A program made the translations under genes and the position numbers. From positions 496,001 through 560,000 of the forward strand of contig JAHLEZ010000014.1 of assembly GCA_020726505.1 (NCBI GenBank): a stretch of DNA of 64,000 nt, read 5' to 3'. Below, piece by piece: positions 30,609 through 42,586 of this stretch. The first letter of the stretch is position 1. Each line of letters starts with the position of its first letter. The notes under the pieces are model-generated. The model had not been told where the DNA came from. It did not search any database and worked only from the letters and a program-made list of their open reading frames with translations. This DNA is from Leptodontidium sp. MPI-SDFR-AT-0119 (Eukaryota > Ascomycota > Leotiomycetes > Helotiales > Leptodontidiaceae).

Positions 30609-32308
30609 TCAAGGAGAGACACTCCTAGCCGTAGTATCCAAACCATCCCAATCCCTTCCAAAAACACCCAGCAGATTCCTCGCCGCTACTTCCCCGGTCT
30701 CGAACGCACCATGCACGCACCCATTCCCAGTTTCGATGCAATGCTCGCCCGCAAACTGAAGTCTAAGCGCACTGTGCTCGTCGAGAGCGCGGACTAGGAC
30801 CGTAGCGTCATCCCCCTTCTTCTCGACGCTGTAGGAGCCGAAGCCCGCGAGGGGGTCTTGCGTCCAGTGGGTGGTCTCGATGTTGAGGAGGTCAGGGAGG
30901 TCCTTGTACGGCTCCGTGCGCATGAGTTTGAAGAGGGGTTCGAAGAAGGCGAAGAGCGTTGCCGTGTCATCTGGAGAGATGGCCTCGATGCGCTGGGTGA
31001 GCGGCTCGGCGATCTGGATGCAGAGTTCCTTCGTTCCGGACATGATCCAGAGGTTGGATGTCACGGTGGCGTAGGACAGGATGGAGGTTTCGTCGATGGG
31101 CGTTCCGGGTGCGAGAGGCGAGGGGTAGTAGATGAACTGGTCGTTGTCCTTGGGCCAGAAGACTTCGGAGAATTCGACGAAGACTTTGCCGAGCGCGCCG
31201 TAGGAGAAGGATGTTATCCCTTCTTGAATTGAGGGCGGCATTGGGGGCGAGAAGTTGATCATGTTGCGGCGGAGGCAGCCGAGTGGGACGGTCACGATTA
31301 CGGCGTCCGCGGTGTAGGTGCCTTTCTGGGAGTGGACAACGATGGAGTTATCAGTCGTGCCCCAGTTGATGTCGGTGACTACTTCGCCCATCTTGATCAT
31401 GTCTGGGTCCTTGAGGAGAGGTTCAGCAGTCCAGTTGACAATCTTGTCGTAGCCTCCTTTCATGTAGAGATTTCGCTCTGTGAGAAAGTAGGACAAGTGC
31501 TTCGAGGAAGCCTCTTCGATGGATGTTCCGATCCATAGTTCGACTTCGCGGGTGGCTTGGGGAGCCCATTTGCGCTCAGAAGCAGTGATGAGAGGATGTT
31601 TTTCAACGAACTCATCGACGAACTCCTTGACAGTGCGGTCCGGAGCATCCGGGTTGGCCGTGTAGTACCATTCGACGTAGTCCGCGAACTCATCAGCGAC
31701 TTTCTTGGCCTTGAACTGTGAGCCTGCTCTTCCATCGCGAGTATAGTACAACGGGGTGCCGTCATCATAGTAGTACTCTATGCCTAGCTTTGGGATCAAT
31801 TGGACCAATTTGTTCTGAGAAGTCTCGTGCATCCATGCAGCTCCTAGAGTATGGGTGTGAGCATAATCTTGCCAGGGAGAAGGATAAACAACCCACATTG
31901 TGTGGTCAAGCATGAGGAATGCTCAACCACCCACAATTGAAGATATTGCCTAGTCTAGGTATATTTACCAATGTCTCTCGCTGCCTTCCCGTGCTTCCGG
32001 CTGGTGCAGATGCGTCCTCCGATGCGATCTGGGCGTCCTTCGAGAATAGTGACACCAACTCCATGGCGCTTTAGAACGGAGGCCGCACGCAACCCAGCTA
32101 TCCCAGCACCTACGATGATGACATGTTGCCGTTCCTTGGGAGACAAGATGGTGGATGAGTTCTCAAGTTTGGCAGCATTCATGGCGGTGATCATTGCAGA
32201 GTGGGTGCTGGACATCTGGGTGTCCGCGATTACTCCGTTTTGATTTCGATGACGGTTTACTTCGTTTTGATTTAAAGCGCCAGGAGCTGATATGAATAGA
32301 GTTGACAT
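30609..32308 (-). CDS. Flavin amine oxidase, polyamine-oxidase-like
   Basis: Exons 32308-31969 and 31843-30609 give 524 residues. A start at 32215 would give 493. The Rossmann motif GAGIAGLRAASVLKRHG is followed by an acidic residue, RPDRIGGR and, across the 125-base intron, DIGAAWMHETSQNKL. The middle has DAVIVTVPLGCLR, and the end has the FAD motif QFAGEHCIETGNGCVHGAFETGE. This is the layout of flavin amine oxidases of the polyamine oxidase/Fms1 type. There is no clear peroxisomal C-terminal signal (ends SVSP). The gene is divergent from a Hol1-like MFS gene at 34088, which fits polyamine uptake and breakdown. Confidence 0.85.
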
Positions 32309-34087
32309 ACTGACTCAACATCTGCGTATGTAGTGAAAGGGTAAGTCTAGATGGCGGGGTATGACAAATGGACAGAGGTTGATTTCGAGAGAGAGATCTC
32401 GACTTGAACAGTGTGAGAGAGGTGTGAAGATGAAGTGTAGCAACTGATACAATTGTTGGGCTCAGCGGGTTGGGTGAATCCAAGACTTGATTGTGTTGGT
32501 GGGAGAGAGGAGAAGAGAAGAGGCGAGAGGTTGAGGTTTTGTTCACGATGAAATAGTGTGGTCGATGGAGCACTGGGGGCCAAGCCAGTGGATCACTTGA
32601 TCGCTCCACTTGGTTCCTGACAACGAAGCAATGAAACGCAGCCAACGTATTCGCCAATTTCATCTCAGCGCTGAATGGGTTCAATGGAATCTTGACGGTG
32701 CAGGGTCTCACATGGATTTTCCCAGCGGCGAATAGGAGGAGGCTGCGGGGAACCGTGACCATGACCGAATGGAGGGAAGCCAGCAGCTCTCCTATCGCGG
32801 TCTTATCAGCGACCAGTCGCCTTTAGGGAGGTGTATGCGTGGCGTATCTTTGCGTGGGATGGGAGGATCTGGGATCGAGGATGGAGGACCAAATAACGAG
32901 GCCAGAAGTCCAGAGGTCTTCCACCAGTTCCCAGTCCTTCCAGAAACGAGGCCCTGGTGCAGACAGCGTGTTGCTATTCGTTCGCCGCTGGTGGTACATA
33001 AAACTCCCGAATCTGGAATAGTGTATGCTGCCCGCTGGATAGAGAGTTCCACTGAGTGCTTGCGCGACTCTAGCCACGCTGCCAGGGATTGGTTCCTAGT
33101 GATAATGGCATGGTCAAGAATCGGTGGACCTCTGTCTAAAGCTTACTCGGTAGAAATGAAGAAGCGAGAAGCGAGAGACTCCTCAGAGTGCGATGATGGT
33201 ATTGAGGCAACTGGACTGGATAACTGCATAAGCCGAGGTGGAGGAGGGGTAGCCAAGAATTCGGGCTTGCCGATGTCTGACCAACAGGGGGCCACAGGCT
33301 TCTCTTCTCACCAAGCCTCCGTTGCCGTCATCACTAAGAAAGATAAGCTTTATTCTCAATATCAAATCCACCAAATCCATGTGGACGAATTTCGGGGAAG
33401 AGTATGAAGACGACGGAGGAGGGGCCAAGAGAAGAAGGTCCAGCCGCTCTTCCGTGTCGTCAGTTCGTTTTGCAAGTCGGTATTTGTATTCCCGTTTGGT
33501 TAAGTGCACCATGTTGAAACGGCGGATTTGGGCTGTTAGTTCAGTGGCACCCTGTAGGATGATGCGTAGAATGGTGGCTGACAGGCTGTCACGGCAGGAA
33601 GTGCCCGTCCGAATAGTGATTGGGCACTAAATTACATCCCTGGAGAATGGAGCACACCCACTGAGAAAATAAAAGGTGGAACCAGAGCTTATCATCACCA
33701 ACAGCAGGAAAGCAAGCAAGCGTTTGTACCTAATGCAGCAATGTCGTGCGTGTCTGCGAGCTGATCTCTTATCAGCAGCTCTCCCATGTTCATCTCTCGT
33801 GCCTTGTACTTGTACAGGGCAATTCGAGGAAACACATTCAAAAGGAAAGCTCCCCCTCATCATGTCCCAAGGCTGGAGTTGAGAAGCTTTTCTTCCTTCA
33901 CCGCTCCACTTTGTCAGTAGCACCGGAGGTAGCACCGTCCCGCACCGTCACATCTTCGGGATTTGTTGCGCAGACATTTTCTCTCTGTTGAAGGTTCTGC
34001 GATTGCAAGGCTGAGATCAAACCAAAGGGCATTTCTTGCTCGTCGAAGCTCTTCGCTGAGTGTGGTTTGTGAGGGCCTTTCATTAAG
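32309..34087. other. Long intergenic region between divergent oxidase and transporter genes
   Basis: A 212-codon plus frame at 32769-33407 has low-complexity composition and no family signs, so I do not call it. Otherwise nothing seen beyond likely promoters. Confidence 0.45.
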
Positions 34088-35728
34088 ATGGACGATCAAA
34101 TCGAGATCTTACCCGGGACATCACGTCTCTTCGAAAGCGATGCTCAAGCTGCGAGTTCCCATCTCAAACGACATGGCAATATCGTACTCTCGCCCCAACC
34201 AACAGACTCTCCTAACGACCCATTGAATTGGGGCCTCCCAAGAAAGTACCTGCACGCTATCCTCCTGTTCTTCATCACAGGCTTTACGGCTGCGACAGCG
34301 AACGACGCTGGTTCGGCTCAAGATGGGATGAACGAAGAATTCGGTATATCATACGGCGCAATGAATACAGGAGCTGGCGTGTTGTTCGTGGGAATTGGAT
34401 ACTGGACTTTCTTGATATCACCAGCCGCGGCGCTCTATGGTCGACGAATCCCATACCTTATCGGCATAACCTGGGGTCTCATAGGCGCATTGTGGTTTGC
34501 GCATGTTAAGGGAGCGAATGATTCAATCTGGAACCAGCTGTTCGTTGGTGCATCGGAGAGTGCTGCAGAAGCAAACGTTCAGTTGTCGCTGTCGGAGATC
34601 TCCTTTGAACATCAGCGAGGGAGTGTTATCGGTATTTACGTTTTGGCAACGAGTGTTGGAACATATCTTGGTCCTCTAATCGGTGGATTTGTCTCGGATC
34701 GTCTTGGGTGGAGATGGATTGCCTGGCTTTCGGTCATTATCTCATCCTGTACAATCCTGGTTCTATACTTCTGTCTCGAGGAGACAATGTTCGATCGAGC
34801 GGCTCACAGAGGTCCCATGATCGACGGTGTGCAGGATTCGACATTAGCGAACGACCCTTCGTCCGACAACGAAAAGATTGGCACCTCGGGAGATGTCAAG
34901 AAGTCGACATCCAACCCGAGTTCTAACGCGCCACGGGGCAAGGACGAGAAGCCGAAGACATATCGCCAACGGATACAACTCATCACGCTCGCTCCAAACA
35001 TAAAGGGTACGGGCTTCAAGCAATATATCAGCCGACTCTTCCACACTCTTCGTATCTTCGGTTTCCCAGCCGTGATTTACTCAGGTATTCAATGGGGTGC
35101 GCAGGACGCCTGGTTGACATTCTACCTCACACTCGAAGAAGACAACTGGTATGGTCCTCCGTGGAACTATAACGACGCTCAAGTTGGAATCATGAACGTT
35201 CCTTGTCTCATCGGTGCCGTCATCGGTTGTTTCTGGGGTGGTTACTTGTCTGATCGATTTGTGTTCTGGATGGCAAAGCGCCGAAATGGCATCCGAGAAG
35301 CAGAAGACCGCCTCTGGATGATGTTCCCATGCGCCATCTGTTCTCCTGCAGGCATGCTAGTGTTTGGTCTCGGAACGGCCTACGGCTGGAATTGGCCAGC
35401 ACCATATGTTGGACTTGGACTCATTGGGTTTGGATGGGGTTGTGCCGGTGATCTGAGTATGGCTTATCTCATGGATGCATATCCCGAGATGGTCCTGGAA
35501 GGTATGGTTGGAGTTTCTGTGATCAACAACACCATCGGATGCATATTTACCTTCACGGCAAGCACGTGGTTGGACAACAGTGGAGTTCGTGACTGCTTTA
35601 TTGCGATTTCCGTGTTGGATTTCTTCTTCATCATGTTGACCATTCCGATGATGATCTATGGCAAGGCTTGTCGACGGTGGACTCTGACACGATATCGGGA
35701 TTTTGTCAAGATTCGCGATTCCATTTGA
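34088..35728 (+). CDS. MFS transporter of the Hol1-like (DHA1) type
   Basis: Single exon of 546 residues. A hydrophilic N-terminus with LSPQPTDSPNDPLNW precedes 12 hydrophobic segments in two groups, split by a charged loop of about 80 residues (SSDNEKIGTSGDVKK...). The A-like loop after helix 2 is AALYGRRIPYL. GPLIGGFVSDRLGWRW is motif-C-like, and EETMFDRAA follows helix 6. The NDPLNW entry and the EET-x-(F/Y)-DR end of the first half mark the fungal Hol1-like group. Yeast Hol1 imports polyamines and other cations. Being divergent from an amine oxidase strengthens a polyamine substrate, but the substrate is inferred. Confidence 0.85.
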   Translation: MDDQIEILPGTSRLFESDAQAASSHLKRHGNIVLSPQPTDSPNDPLNWGLPRKYLHAILLFFITGFTAATANDAGSAQDGMNEEFGISYGAMNTGAGVLFVGIGYWTFLISPAAALYGRRIPYLIGITWGLIGALWFAHVKGANDSIWNQLFVGASESAAEANVQLSLSEISFEHQRGSVIGIYVLATSVGTYLGPLIGGFVSDRLGWRWIAWLSVIISSCTILVLYFCLEETMFDRAAHRGPMIDGVQDSTLANDPSSDNEKIGTSGDVKKSTSNPSSNAPRGKDEKPKTYRQRIQLITLAPNIKGTGFKQYISRLFHTLRIFGFPAVIYSGIQWGAQDAWLTFYLTLEEDNWYGPPWNYNDAQVGIMNVPCLIGAVIGCFWGGYLSDRFVFWMAKRRNGIREAEDRLWMMFPCAICSPAGMLVFGLGTAYGWNWPAPYVGLGLIGFGWGCAGDLSMAYLMDAYPEMVLEGMVGVSVINNTIGCIFTFTASTWLDNSGVRDCFIAISVLDFFFIMLTIPMMIYGKACRRWTLTRYRDFVKIRDSI

Positions 35729-36061
35729 CATCGTTGGGCCGGTTTTTATGCGTGTTGGTCTTGTCGGATGGAAGTTGTATATCCCTGGCGTCAAGATACC
35801 TATATTCAGAACAGTAATTGTCCTCTCAATCTCGATCTACCTCGTGATCGAAACTCTTCTTTAGTGTGGTCGACGTCCAATGTTCCTCGCGCTGGGTGGG
35901 ATCTTGTAGATTAAACCTCCAAATATTGACCCTTCCTCTGTAGCTCTGGGTCACATTCTAGGCCGCTAGGGCTTAATCAGTAAACGAACAACGAAGGGTA
36001 TAGCCGCCATGCGTACCATAGCCAACAACGCTGTATTCGAAAAATTGGTCTGGCGATACCC
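35729..36061. other. intergenic between convergent genes
   Basis: No gene seen. Confidence 0.5.
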
Positions 36062-39000
36062 TCAATCCATCAAGTCCAGCATCTTCGCTTCTTTTTCTAG
36101 CAGGAGTTCCACAACTTTAGTACCATATTTGAGATTTCCAGCCACGATCTTAATCACTTCATCCGTAATTTCCACACCACGGAATGCAAGTAGCGCTTCA
36201 ACAGCCTTCTCGTCCCACTGCGATAGCAGCATGTTGACTGCAGCTGCGTCCATTTCCGGCGTCTTCTCCAAGATGGACAGGAGCAGTTGTGGGCCATCCT
36301 TCCATTCTCTCAGTATCAGCAATTGTTCCCAAGAAAGACGGAAAGTAGATGAATCGAAGTCGTGAATGATATCTAGCAGTGGGTTCTGCATTCAAGGTCC
36401 GCTGCCAAAGCTCTTTTCAAGATAATTTCACTGGGGCTCTTGTAGACTGCACAAGGTCCCTTCCCAGGCTTGTCCCATCGTTTCCACAGTGCATATATCC
36501 ATTGTTCGTCGCGATATTGCCTTATAGTTGCAACAACATCAAGCTTGAGGTTGACGGTGTTCTTCGACTGAAGAAGTATCATCAGCGCCTGAGGGCCGCT
36601 CAACACATACTCCATGGCAGTTTCGACGAGGGTAGCTGTCAGGTCGATAGTTTCTTTGAACTTGAGCAGCGATTGAATTATTGATGGTCCATAGTGGCTT
36701 CGGAAAGATGCAGCCAATATTCGCTCGTCAATCTCAATCGATTTGTTGTTTTCAAAGAAATGAGCCATGACATCTGTGATTGTACGCTTAGAGCTTCCGG
36801 TTATAGTGGCAACATACTGTTCAAGGTCTTCTCGCGACAGAAAGCCATCGCCCACCAGGCTCAGTATTACTTTCAAGGCCTTGAGACTGCCCATCGTAGC
36901 TGCTTCCATAAACGCCAGCCGTATAATATACTGATAGTGCGGGAATTTCATATACTCTGTAAATATGATTGTGGTTACCGCAGGCAGATCACAACGTGCG
37001 GCGATTTGAGCACAGTTAAGACCTTTTTGAGTTGTGGCAGTAAGCGCGGCAGGTGAATCTTGAATGAGTGTTGCAACGATCTCCGTGATATCGAACGCGG
37101 TGGCAACAAAGAGCGGGTTTGGAGGCCAAGAATGCACGAGAGCCTGATAAAAATATGCAAGGTTGGCGGGAATACGAACCCGATCTAGCCACTGGCGGAA
37201 AGCCCTCCCGTCACCACGAGGGGTGATGTGGTCAAATAGAAGAAAACTCTCTAGTAAGAATCGCAGCCGGCCTGTATTTCTCCACTCACCAGCAGAGCGT
37301 GCATAATCGGGCCAGAAAATGTCAACATGACGGGTAAACCACCGAGCAGTACTATTCTTGGCCCTTTGGTAGACTATGTTGAGGTTGAGGCTGGCACCTA
37401 CATATTCTATCATTGGTGAGTCTACCTTTGACGCCGATGTACTGTGAGCAATAATCCAATGCAGACATTGCTCGGCTGCCAAAGCATTTGATGCCTCCAA
37501 CGAATAGCTACCGAGCTGCTCCAGATACTCCTGGACGGATAAGTGTGCGAATCTGAATTGGTTGGTTTCTGTATCATAGATGACCAGGTTACAACAAATA
37601 CCAAGAATATCTGATAGCTGAAAGGAGTCCGAGATGGCCGAATCCGAGTTCATTGCCACCATAAATACGTTTCCTTGAAGCGGCTCTCGAGCACATATTA
37701 GCCATTTGATGACTCTGTCGGCTATTCTTGGATTGGGATGCTGTGAACCTGCGATTTGAGCGAGAATGGTATCATACGATCGTTTAAGGTCTAGCGGGAG
37801 GTGGTCAAGTGTGTCCAAGACGTTGGCCTGGGTTTTAACTTGGCTGGGGTCGCAAAGCCGGTCAATGTGTAGACTGGCTAACCGGAACATACCTTCTGAT
37901 TTCTGTATTAATGTTTCCACGATCACATTCCTCAATTGTTGCGGTACCCTTCCACATAGGATCCTTTCCTTCAATATCGCTTCGCTGACGCGAGACGTGA
38001 CAAAATTCTCAATGTCCTCCTTGTTATTAACCGCCCCGATGTATAAATTAGGGACTTGCGATAGCCGGTGAACAATATCGTGGTCATCGCGACTGCTGAC
38101 GAAAATCTTGACGATATTGTTGGCATCGTTGATGATTTTCTGAAACATGTCCAAAAGATCCTGTCGTCGGGTTGGATCGCACTCATCCAAACCGTCAACG
38201 ATAATTGTGACAGCGTTTAGACGTAGCAGCTCTATCACGACCTCAGCACATTCACCCATGCCCAGTTTCTCAGGTTTTCGTCCTCTTGCTTCTTTTTTCC
38301 TTGAATTGTAAGCCGTCACTACTGGCAGCTGGATTGGCTCGCTCTCGTCCAAACAGGCCATCTGCTCTAAAAGGCACCGGAGCAGCTCAGTCGGATCTGC
38401 CCTTTCTGGCTCGTTTGCGGTACGAGCACAATAAAAGTATGCGACACCTCCATCTCCTTGCGCGCGGGCCTGGAGATACTCGATAACATGTGCTACTAGC
38501 ATGCTCTTCCCTGAGCCAGGTATACCATGCAGCTACAAGATCGACGAGGAACTCCTGCTCATCCATTCCCTAAACTCTTGTTTTCTCAAAAGCCACCGAC
38601 CCGAGCCTGGAAGGAGAGTTTTGACTTTACTGCGATGGTGACTTCGATACTCGACAGTCGAAAGCCAATTGAAGATCTTCAATCGTTCGTCTTCCTTCAG
38701 ATTATCGTCCAAAGCTCGGATGTGAGTAGCAAGTCGATTGATTGGCTGGTTCAGTTCCTCCAGAGTCTCTTTCAGAAGCCTCATATTCATTTCCATCGAG
38801 TCTTGGACGCTGGCAAATTGCGCATCCACGTTATCGAGCTTTCTAGATTGCAAGTCTAACTTCGTCATCCGCATCGAAACGTCGGTTAGTGAAGTCTCTG
38901 TCTGAGTTGCAATCTCTCCAGTCAGAAGTCGGACATAACTTTCCACCTCATTCATATTGCTCTCGATCTTGGATATGAAGCTTGCTGTGAATTCTTCAAC

Positions 39001-39608
39001 CCGAAAGACACTCTTTGCAATTCGCTTGATGGTCTTTTGGTCGAAATACCGATACGACCCAAGAAGAAATTCAAGAATGGAAGTGTACAGAGCAACCAAA
39101 GATTTGTCTAAAGGTGCTTGGAGTGTCGATACTCTGCGTAGGTATAGCCGTTCGATGACTTCCGACTTGGCAATGAGGTTGAAAGTCAGCTCCATGCCTT
39201 CGAGCATTGCCCCATTAGTTTGGATATCATTGATCGATGCCTGATAACTTGTAAGTATGCCACTGGGATACAAGACATCTTTCGTAGAAATACCTGAAGT
39301 ATTAGACGAGCCGCTGCCCAGGGCAGAGCAGCATGTCCGGGATCGTACTGCACTATGGTATCACCAATACTTTTCACCTTCTCCATCCAAGTGGTCATCT
39401 TGGCGAAAAGATCGCGAACAACGATTACTTCTCCCTTTCGATTCTTCCACATCCATCGCTTTTGCAGCGACGTCTGCTCAGAGGTCCGGGCCAAGACAAG
39501 TACATCTTGGAGAACCTGAAGACGATCTGTAGAGGTGCTTGTTTGTCGAATCGCAATCTGGTCGGCGGGTTTGAGATTCCCTATAGCTTTGCCCCAGAGG
39601 TCATTCAT
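36062..39608 (-). pseudogene. NACHT NLR gene with Trp-to-TAG change just before the P-loop
   Basis: Exon 1 (39608-39294) and exon 2 (39240-36373) join through a 53-base intron in phase 0. The N-terminal domain (about 1-200) is the helical module often found in fungal NLRs (KRWMWKNRKGE, then VQYDPGHAALPWAAARLILQ). A long helical region follows, then SSSSIL-TAG-LHGIPGSGKS. In relatives the stop position is Trp. TAG is at 38533-38535 (codon 341), and the Walker A begins three codons later. The same frame then runs 719 codons with VDGLDECD (Walker B), SSRDDHDI (sensor-like), SVQEYL and C-terminal LL-repeat helices. The frame ends at 36373. A further family-like repeat (36391-36062, EITDEVIKIVAGN) continues in another frame, so there is a second frame break or a weak intron near 36380. 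Confidence 0.8.
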
Positions 39609-39895
39609 TGGATGTTCTGTACGATTAGTACTAGCTCAAGTAATTGAGTACATGGCCGGACTTGTGGAATTGTTCGGATGAAAGAAGCTCTCAAAGCATA
39701 CCCAGAACTTGTCCCCTGGTAGGGAGCATTCACCGATACCTGAGATGCCATACTGCACGGAGAAGTCGTTGATGCTGGTTGGAGAAGACGGCATCCAGAG
39801 GCAAGGCTGAAGGCCACGGCCAATGCTAGAATTCCCAGTGCAGAGCGCGTCCAAACGCCAAGCAGCTTCCCGCCACTAGATGCCAGGGGAATAGG

Positions 39896-40081
39896 TCAAC
39901 AGACAGAACGATCTGATGTTTTTGATGTGCAAGCAAGCGTGGTGATGAGGCTATTTGTGCAGTGAGAAATACATCCAGGCAGAGGAATGGATGTTGAAGA
40001 TGCAGGTGAGGCAGATGCCTTGGTTCCGCCTAAGCTTAAAGCGGCAAGCGCAAATCTCACTCCTCTTCTCAGAGACACCAA
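39896..40081 (-). CDS. Small secreted Cys-containing protein fragment, CFEM-like start
   Basis: A 61-residue frame with a signal-peptide-like start (RFALAALSLGGTKASA), then LPGCISHCTNSLITTLACTSKTSDRSVC. The Cys spacing resembles the first half of a CFEM domain, but the second half is not found in the following bases in any frame with convincing splice sites. Either a small secreted protein or the 5' remnant of a CFEM gene. Confidence 0.35.
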   Translation of the reverse strand: MVSLRRGVRFALAALSLGGTKASASPASSTSIPLPGCISHCTNSLITTLACTSKTSDRSVC

Positions 40082-41659
40082 AACTTACTTGCCTTCATAC
40101 AAAATCTACATTTATATTCCAATAGACTGAGAAGACCGCTTAAAACGTTCTAGAAAGGCTTCATTACGCCTAGAAAATAAAACTTTCAGGACCCTTTCTT
40201 ATCACATGATCTTGCCACGTGCTCCCTACTAGGCGTGGCTGTAATCCACAACTCTCTCTGCAAGATCCTCGAGTTCCTGCAGCTGCTCATATAGATTATA
40301 TCGCAGCGGAGGATGAAAGTATATTTGCTGATTGAGTGTTTCTTATGTAGGTCCAATTCCATTGAGGGTAAGCGAACCAAAGACTAAATTTTGTTTCCCG
40401 GATGTAAACAAACCACCCTGAGAGCAGACTCCAGCACCAAAACACGCCTCCACAATTGACAACTGGGAGCTCTAACACGAGCGTAGATTGTCAGCTCGTA
40501 GAACTGGTATCTAGACCATAATTCAACTACTGGTTGGAGAATAAGCCAGCTTCATTTGAATCCACCCTGACTGGCCCAACTTTTACCCGTATCCTGACAC
40601 TCAACAAATACAGTAGACAATTCTTATAACACTAAGTGCCGCAAAGGTTTTGGGACCATCGCTACTTGTTTCTTTCCGCCAGATATCACATTCCTCAGTT
40701 CTTGAGTCGAGAATACCAGCTAAGTGTCTCTCACTCCAGGGTCCTGGTGGAGAACCTTAAGCATACTCCTGTGAGGGCCTAGTGAGAACATTACTTCTCT
40801 CAAGAACGGCTCCAGAAATAATAAAACAAAGCAACTGTCGACAAAACCCATCCAGTGCATATCGAACTCTTTCAGACTTCGGTTCGTTTCCGTGAGAACC
40901 CAGCCCGCACTCCAGCACTCAACACTCAAAGAACCTCCACCCTTCGAGAACCAACCAAAACACCAACTCCTCTCGAGACTCCCACAACTTGAACATTTCT
41001 TGTCTTTAGAACTCAAACCAGATAAGGAAAACTGTAGATAAAGAAGCCCCGCTTCCCTCCCTCGGCCGTAGGTCAAATCAATCTCCATCCCTCCGACCTT
41101 TTTCAACAACACCACACCACAAATTCTCGATTTCGACCTCGACTTCAACCACAATTCCAACCACGCACAGTACGCAGTCCACTCCCAACTCTCTCGCAAC
41201 TAATAACTCACTAGTATCGCAGTCTTAGAATCAATCATCATCTGCAGAGAAACAGCGTAAGATCCCCAATCACCCCGCGACGTCTTTCCCATCTTGGTTC
41301 CTCTCGACTTGAGGCTGGGAACAGAATGGTAGCTAACGTCGTGCATGAGCCCACCACAACCAAAGTACCATCAATCAAATAACGCAATCATAAACCAATC
41401 CCAAGATACTACCTCTGCACAAGTAAGTCCACCCAAAGAAAATACCACTTGCGCTACACTGGCAGAGTTCGCAAGACCTCCCAAACTCTAAAACAAGAAG
41501 ACATACTAACGCATCCTCTTTACTGAATGTCGGCTAGACCTCAGTACGTACAACTGAGCCGGACAACTCCATCCATCTATCCATTCCTTCATTTATAACA
41601 CAAAGCTTGTTTCACCAAGCCGAATAGCTGACATATCCCAACGCACACAAACCAAAAAG
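40082..41659. other. Gene-poor, C-rich region, possible long 5' leader
   Basis: No coding frame. Donor-like GTAAGT (41424) and several CTAAC sites suggest spliced leader exons of the downstream transcript, but I could not define them. Confidence 0.3.
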
Positions 41660-41804
41660 ACCCAATTGGGCCCGCGATAGGCAAGCTAATCGCGCCGTTA
41701 AGTTACTTCAAGGCAATCCAGTATATCTGTCTGGCAGCACAGTCTGCGGCTCGCAAGGTGCTGGACGCTCGGGTAGTCGATGGTATTAAGGCGGATCCGA
41801 TGTA
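41660..41804 (+). CDS. Probable internal exon of an unrecognised gene
   Basis: Between an acceptor (branch-like GCTGAC, then AAAAAG) and a donor (TA|GTAAGT) the frame is open with coding character: IGKLIAPLSYFKAIQYICLA, then AQSAARKVLDARVVDGIKADPM. The gene start and end are not clear. The next exon may begin at 41886 or 41894. No family recognised. Confidence 0.4.
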
Positions 41805-42118
41805 GTAAGTACTAATCAGAGACTCGTGGAGTTGGAGTTTTCTTCTTTGCGAGAAGAATATGAACTAACTCCTTAATCTGCATAGTGCAACAGCCTACTA
41901 GAACTCTCTAACCGCGGGTGGAGTTCGAACGAGAGGTCTTGTGAAGACTGTGGTGGCGGGTGTCATTGCTCGTTGGGCAGCTAACAATGTCGAATTGGAA
42001 TTGGAGCTACCGTAGGAGTTATTGACTCTCAAGGCGTGGCAGGAGGCGTTGTTATTGGCTCTGGCTTTGTCAATGGTGCTGGAAATGGAGTCGGACCCGG
42101 AGTTGTGGAGATAGAGTT

Positions 42119-42586
42119 GGTGGTGGATATGAGTCTGGATCTGGAGATGAAACTGTGTCTGAGTCTGAGTCTGGAGATGGACCTGGACCTGGACTTCAGC
42201 ATCCATCATCCAGAGGCACCAACACCCGACCCCTCACCAATCCCGCCCCAAAGAAAGCAATCGACGACGGCAACACGGGTTGTGGCCTTCCTGCTTCCGG
42301 AGCTGACCAAGTCAAAGGCCATCTTCCTCAAAGCCCCCACGGCCAAAAACGCCATCGCGAAGAAGACGCCGAAGACACCGCTTCAGTTCCTGCCCGTTAT
42401 CCTCCTGCTTTTCCACCACTCGAGCTAACCCCCTCCGCTCTGTTGCGAAGCCAGTCTACACGTACCACGAACTCGCCAAGCAACAGACCATTGCTGGGTC
42501 CTAAGCGCCCAGGGGTAGTTTATGACGAGGACTCTGACACAGAGGATGAAGATGAGGATGAGGATGACGACCAATTTCTGCTCTAG
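42119..42586 (+). CDS. Probable 3' exon of an unrecognised acidic-tailed protein
   Basis: A frame open to the stop at 42584-42586, beginning in a Ser/Glu/Gly repeat (ESGSGDETVSESESGDG), then GHLPQSPHGQKRHREEDAED, SPSNRPLLGPKRPGVVYDED and a run of Glu and Asp ending DDDQFLL. Composition is typical of a disordered nuclear protein tail. It could belong with the exon at 41660-41804, but the frames do not join by an obvious intron. Confidence 0.35.
   Translation, partial: GGGYESGSGDETVSESESGDGPGPGLQHPSSRGTNTRPLTNPAPKKAIDDGNTGCGLPASGADQVKGHLPQSPHGQKRHREEDAEDTASVPARYPPAFPPLELTPSALLRSQSTRTTNSPSNRPLLGPKRPGVVYDEDSDTEDEDEDEDDDQFLL

Noticed and set aside
32769..33407. 212-codon plus frame between oxidase and transporter
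   Set aside because: Composition is not protein-like, there is no domain, and several overlapping minus frames are equally long.
40720..41199. 159-codon minus frame
   Set aside because: It mirrors C-rich plus-strand leader DNA and has no family features.
41915..41945. tRNA-like GTTCGAA word
   Set aside because: No cloverleaf could be formed around it. The B-box-like word alone is chance.
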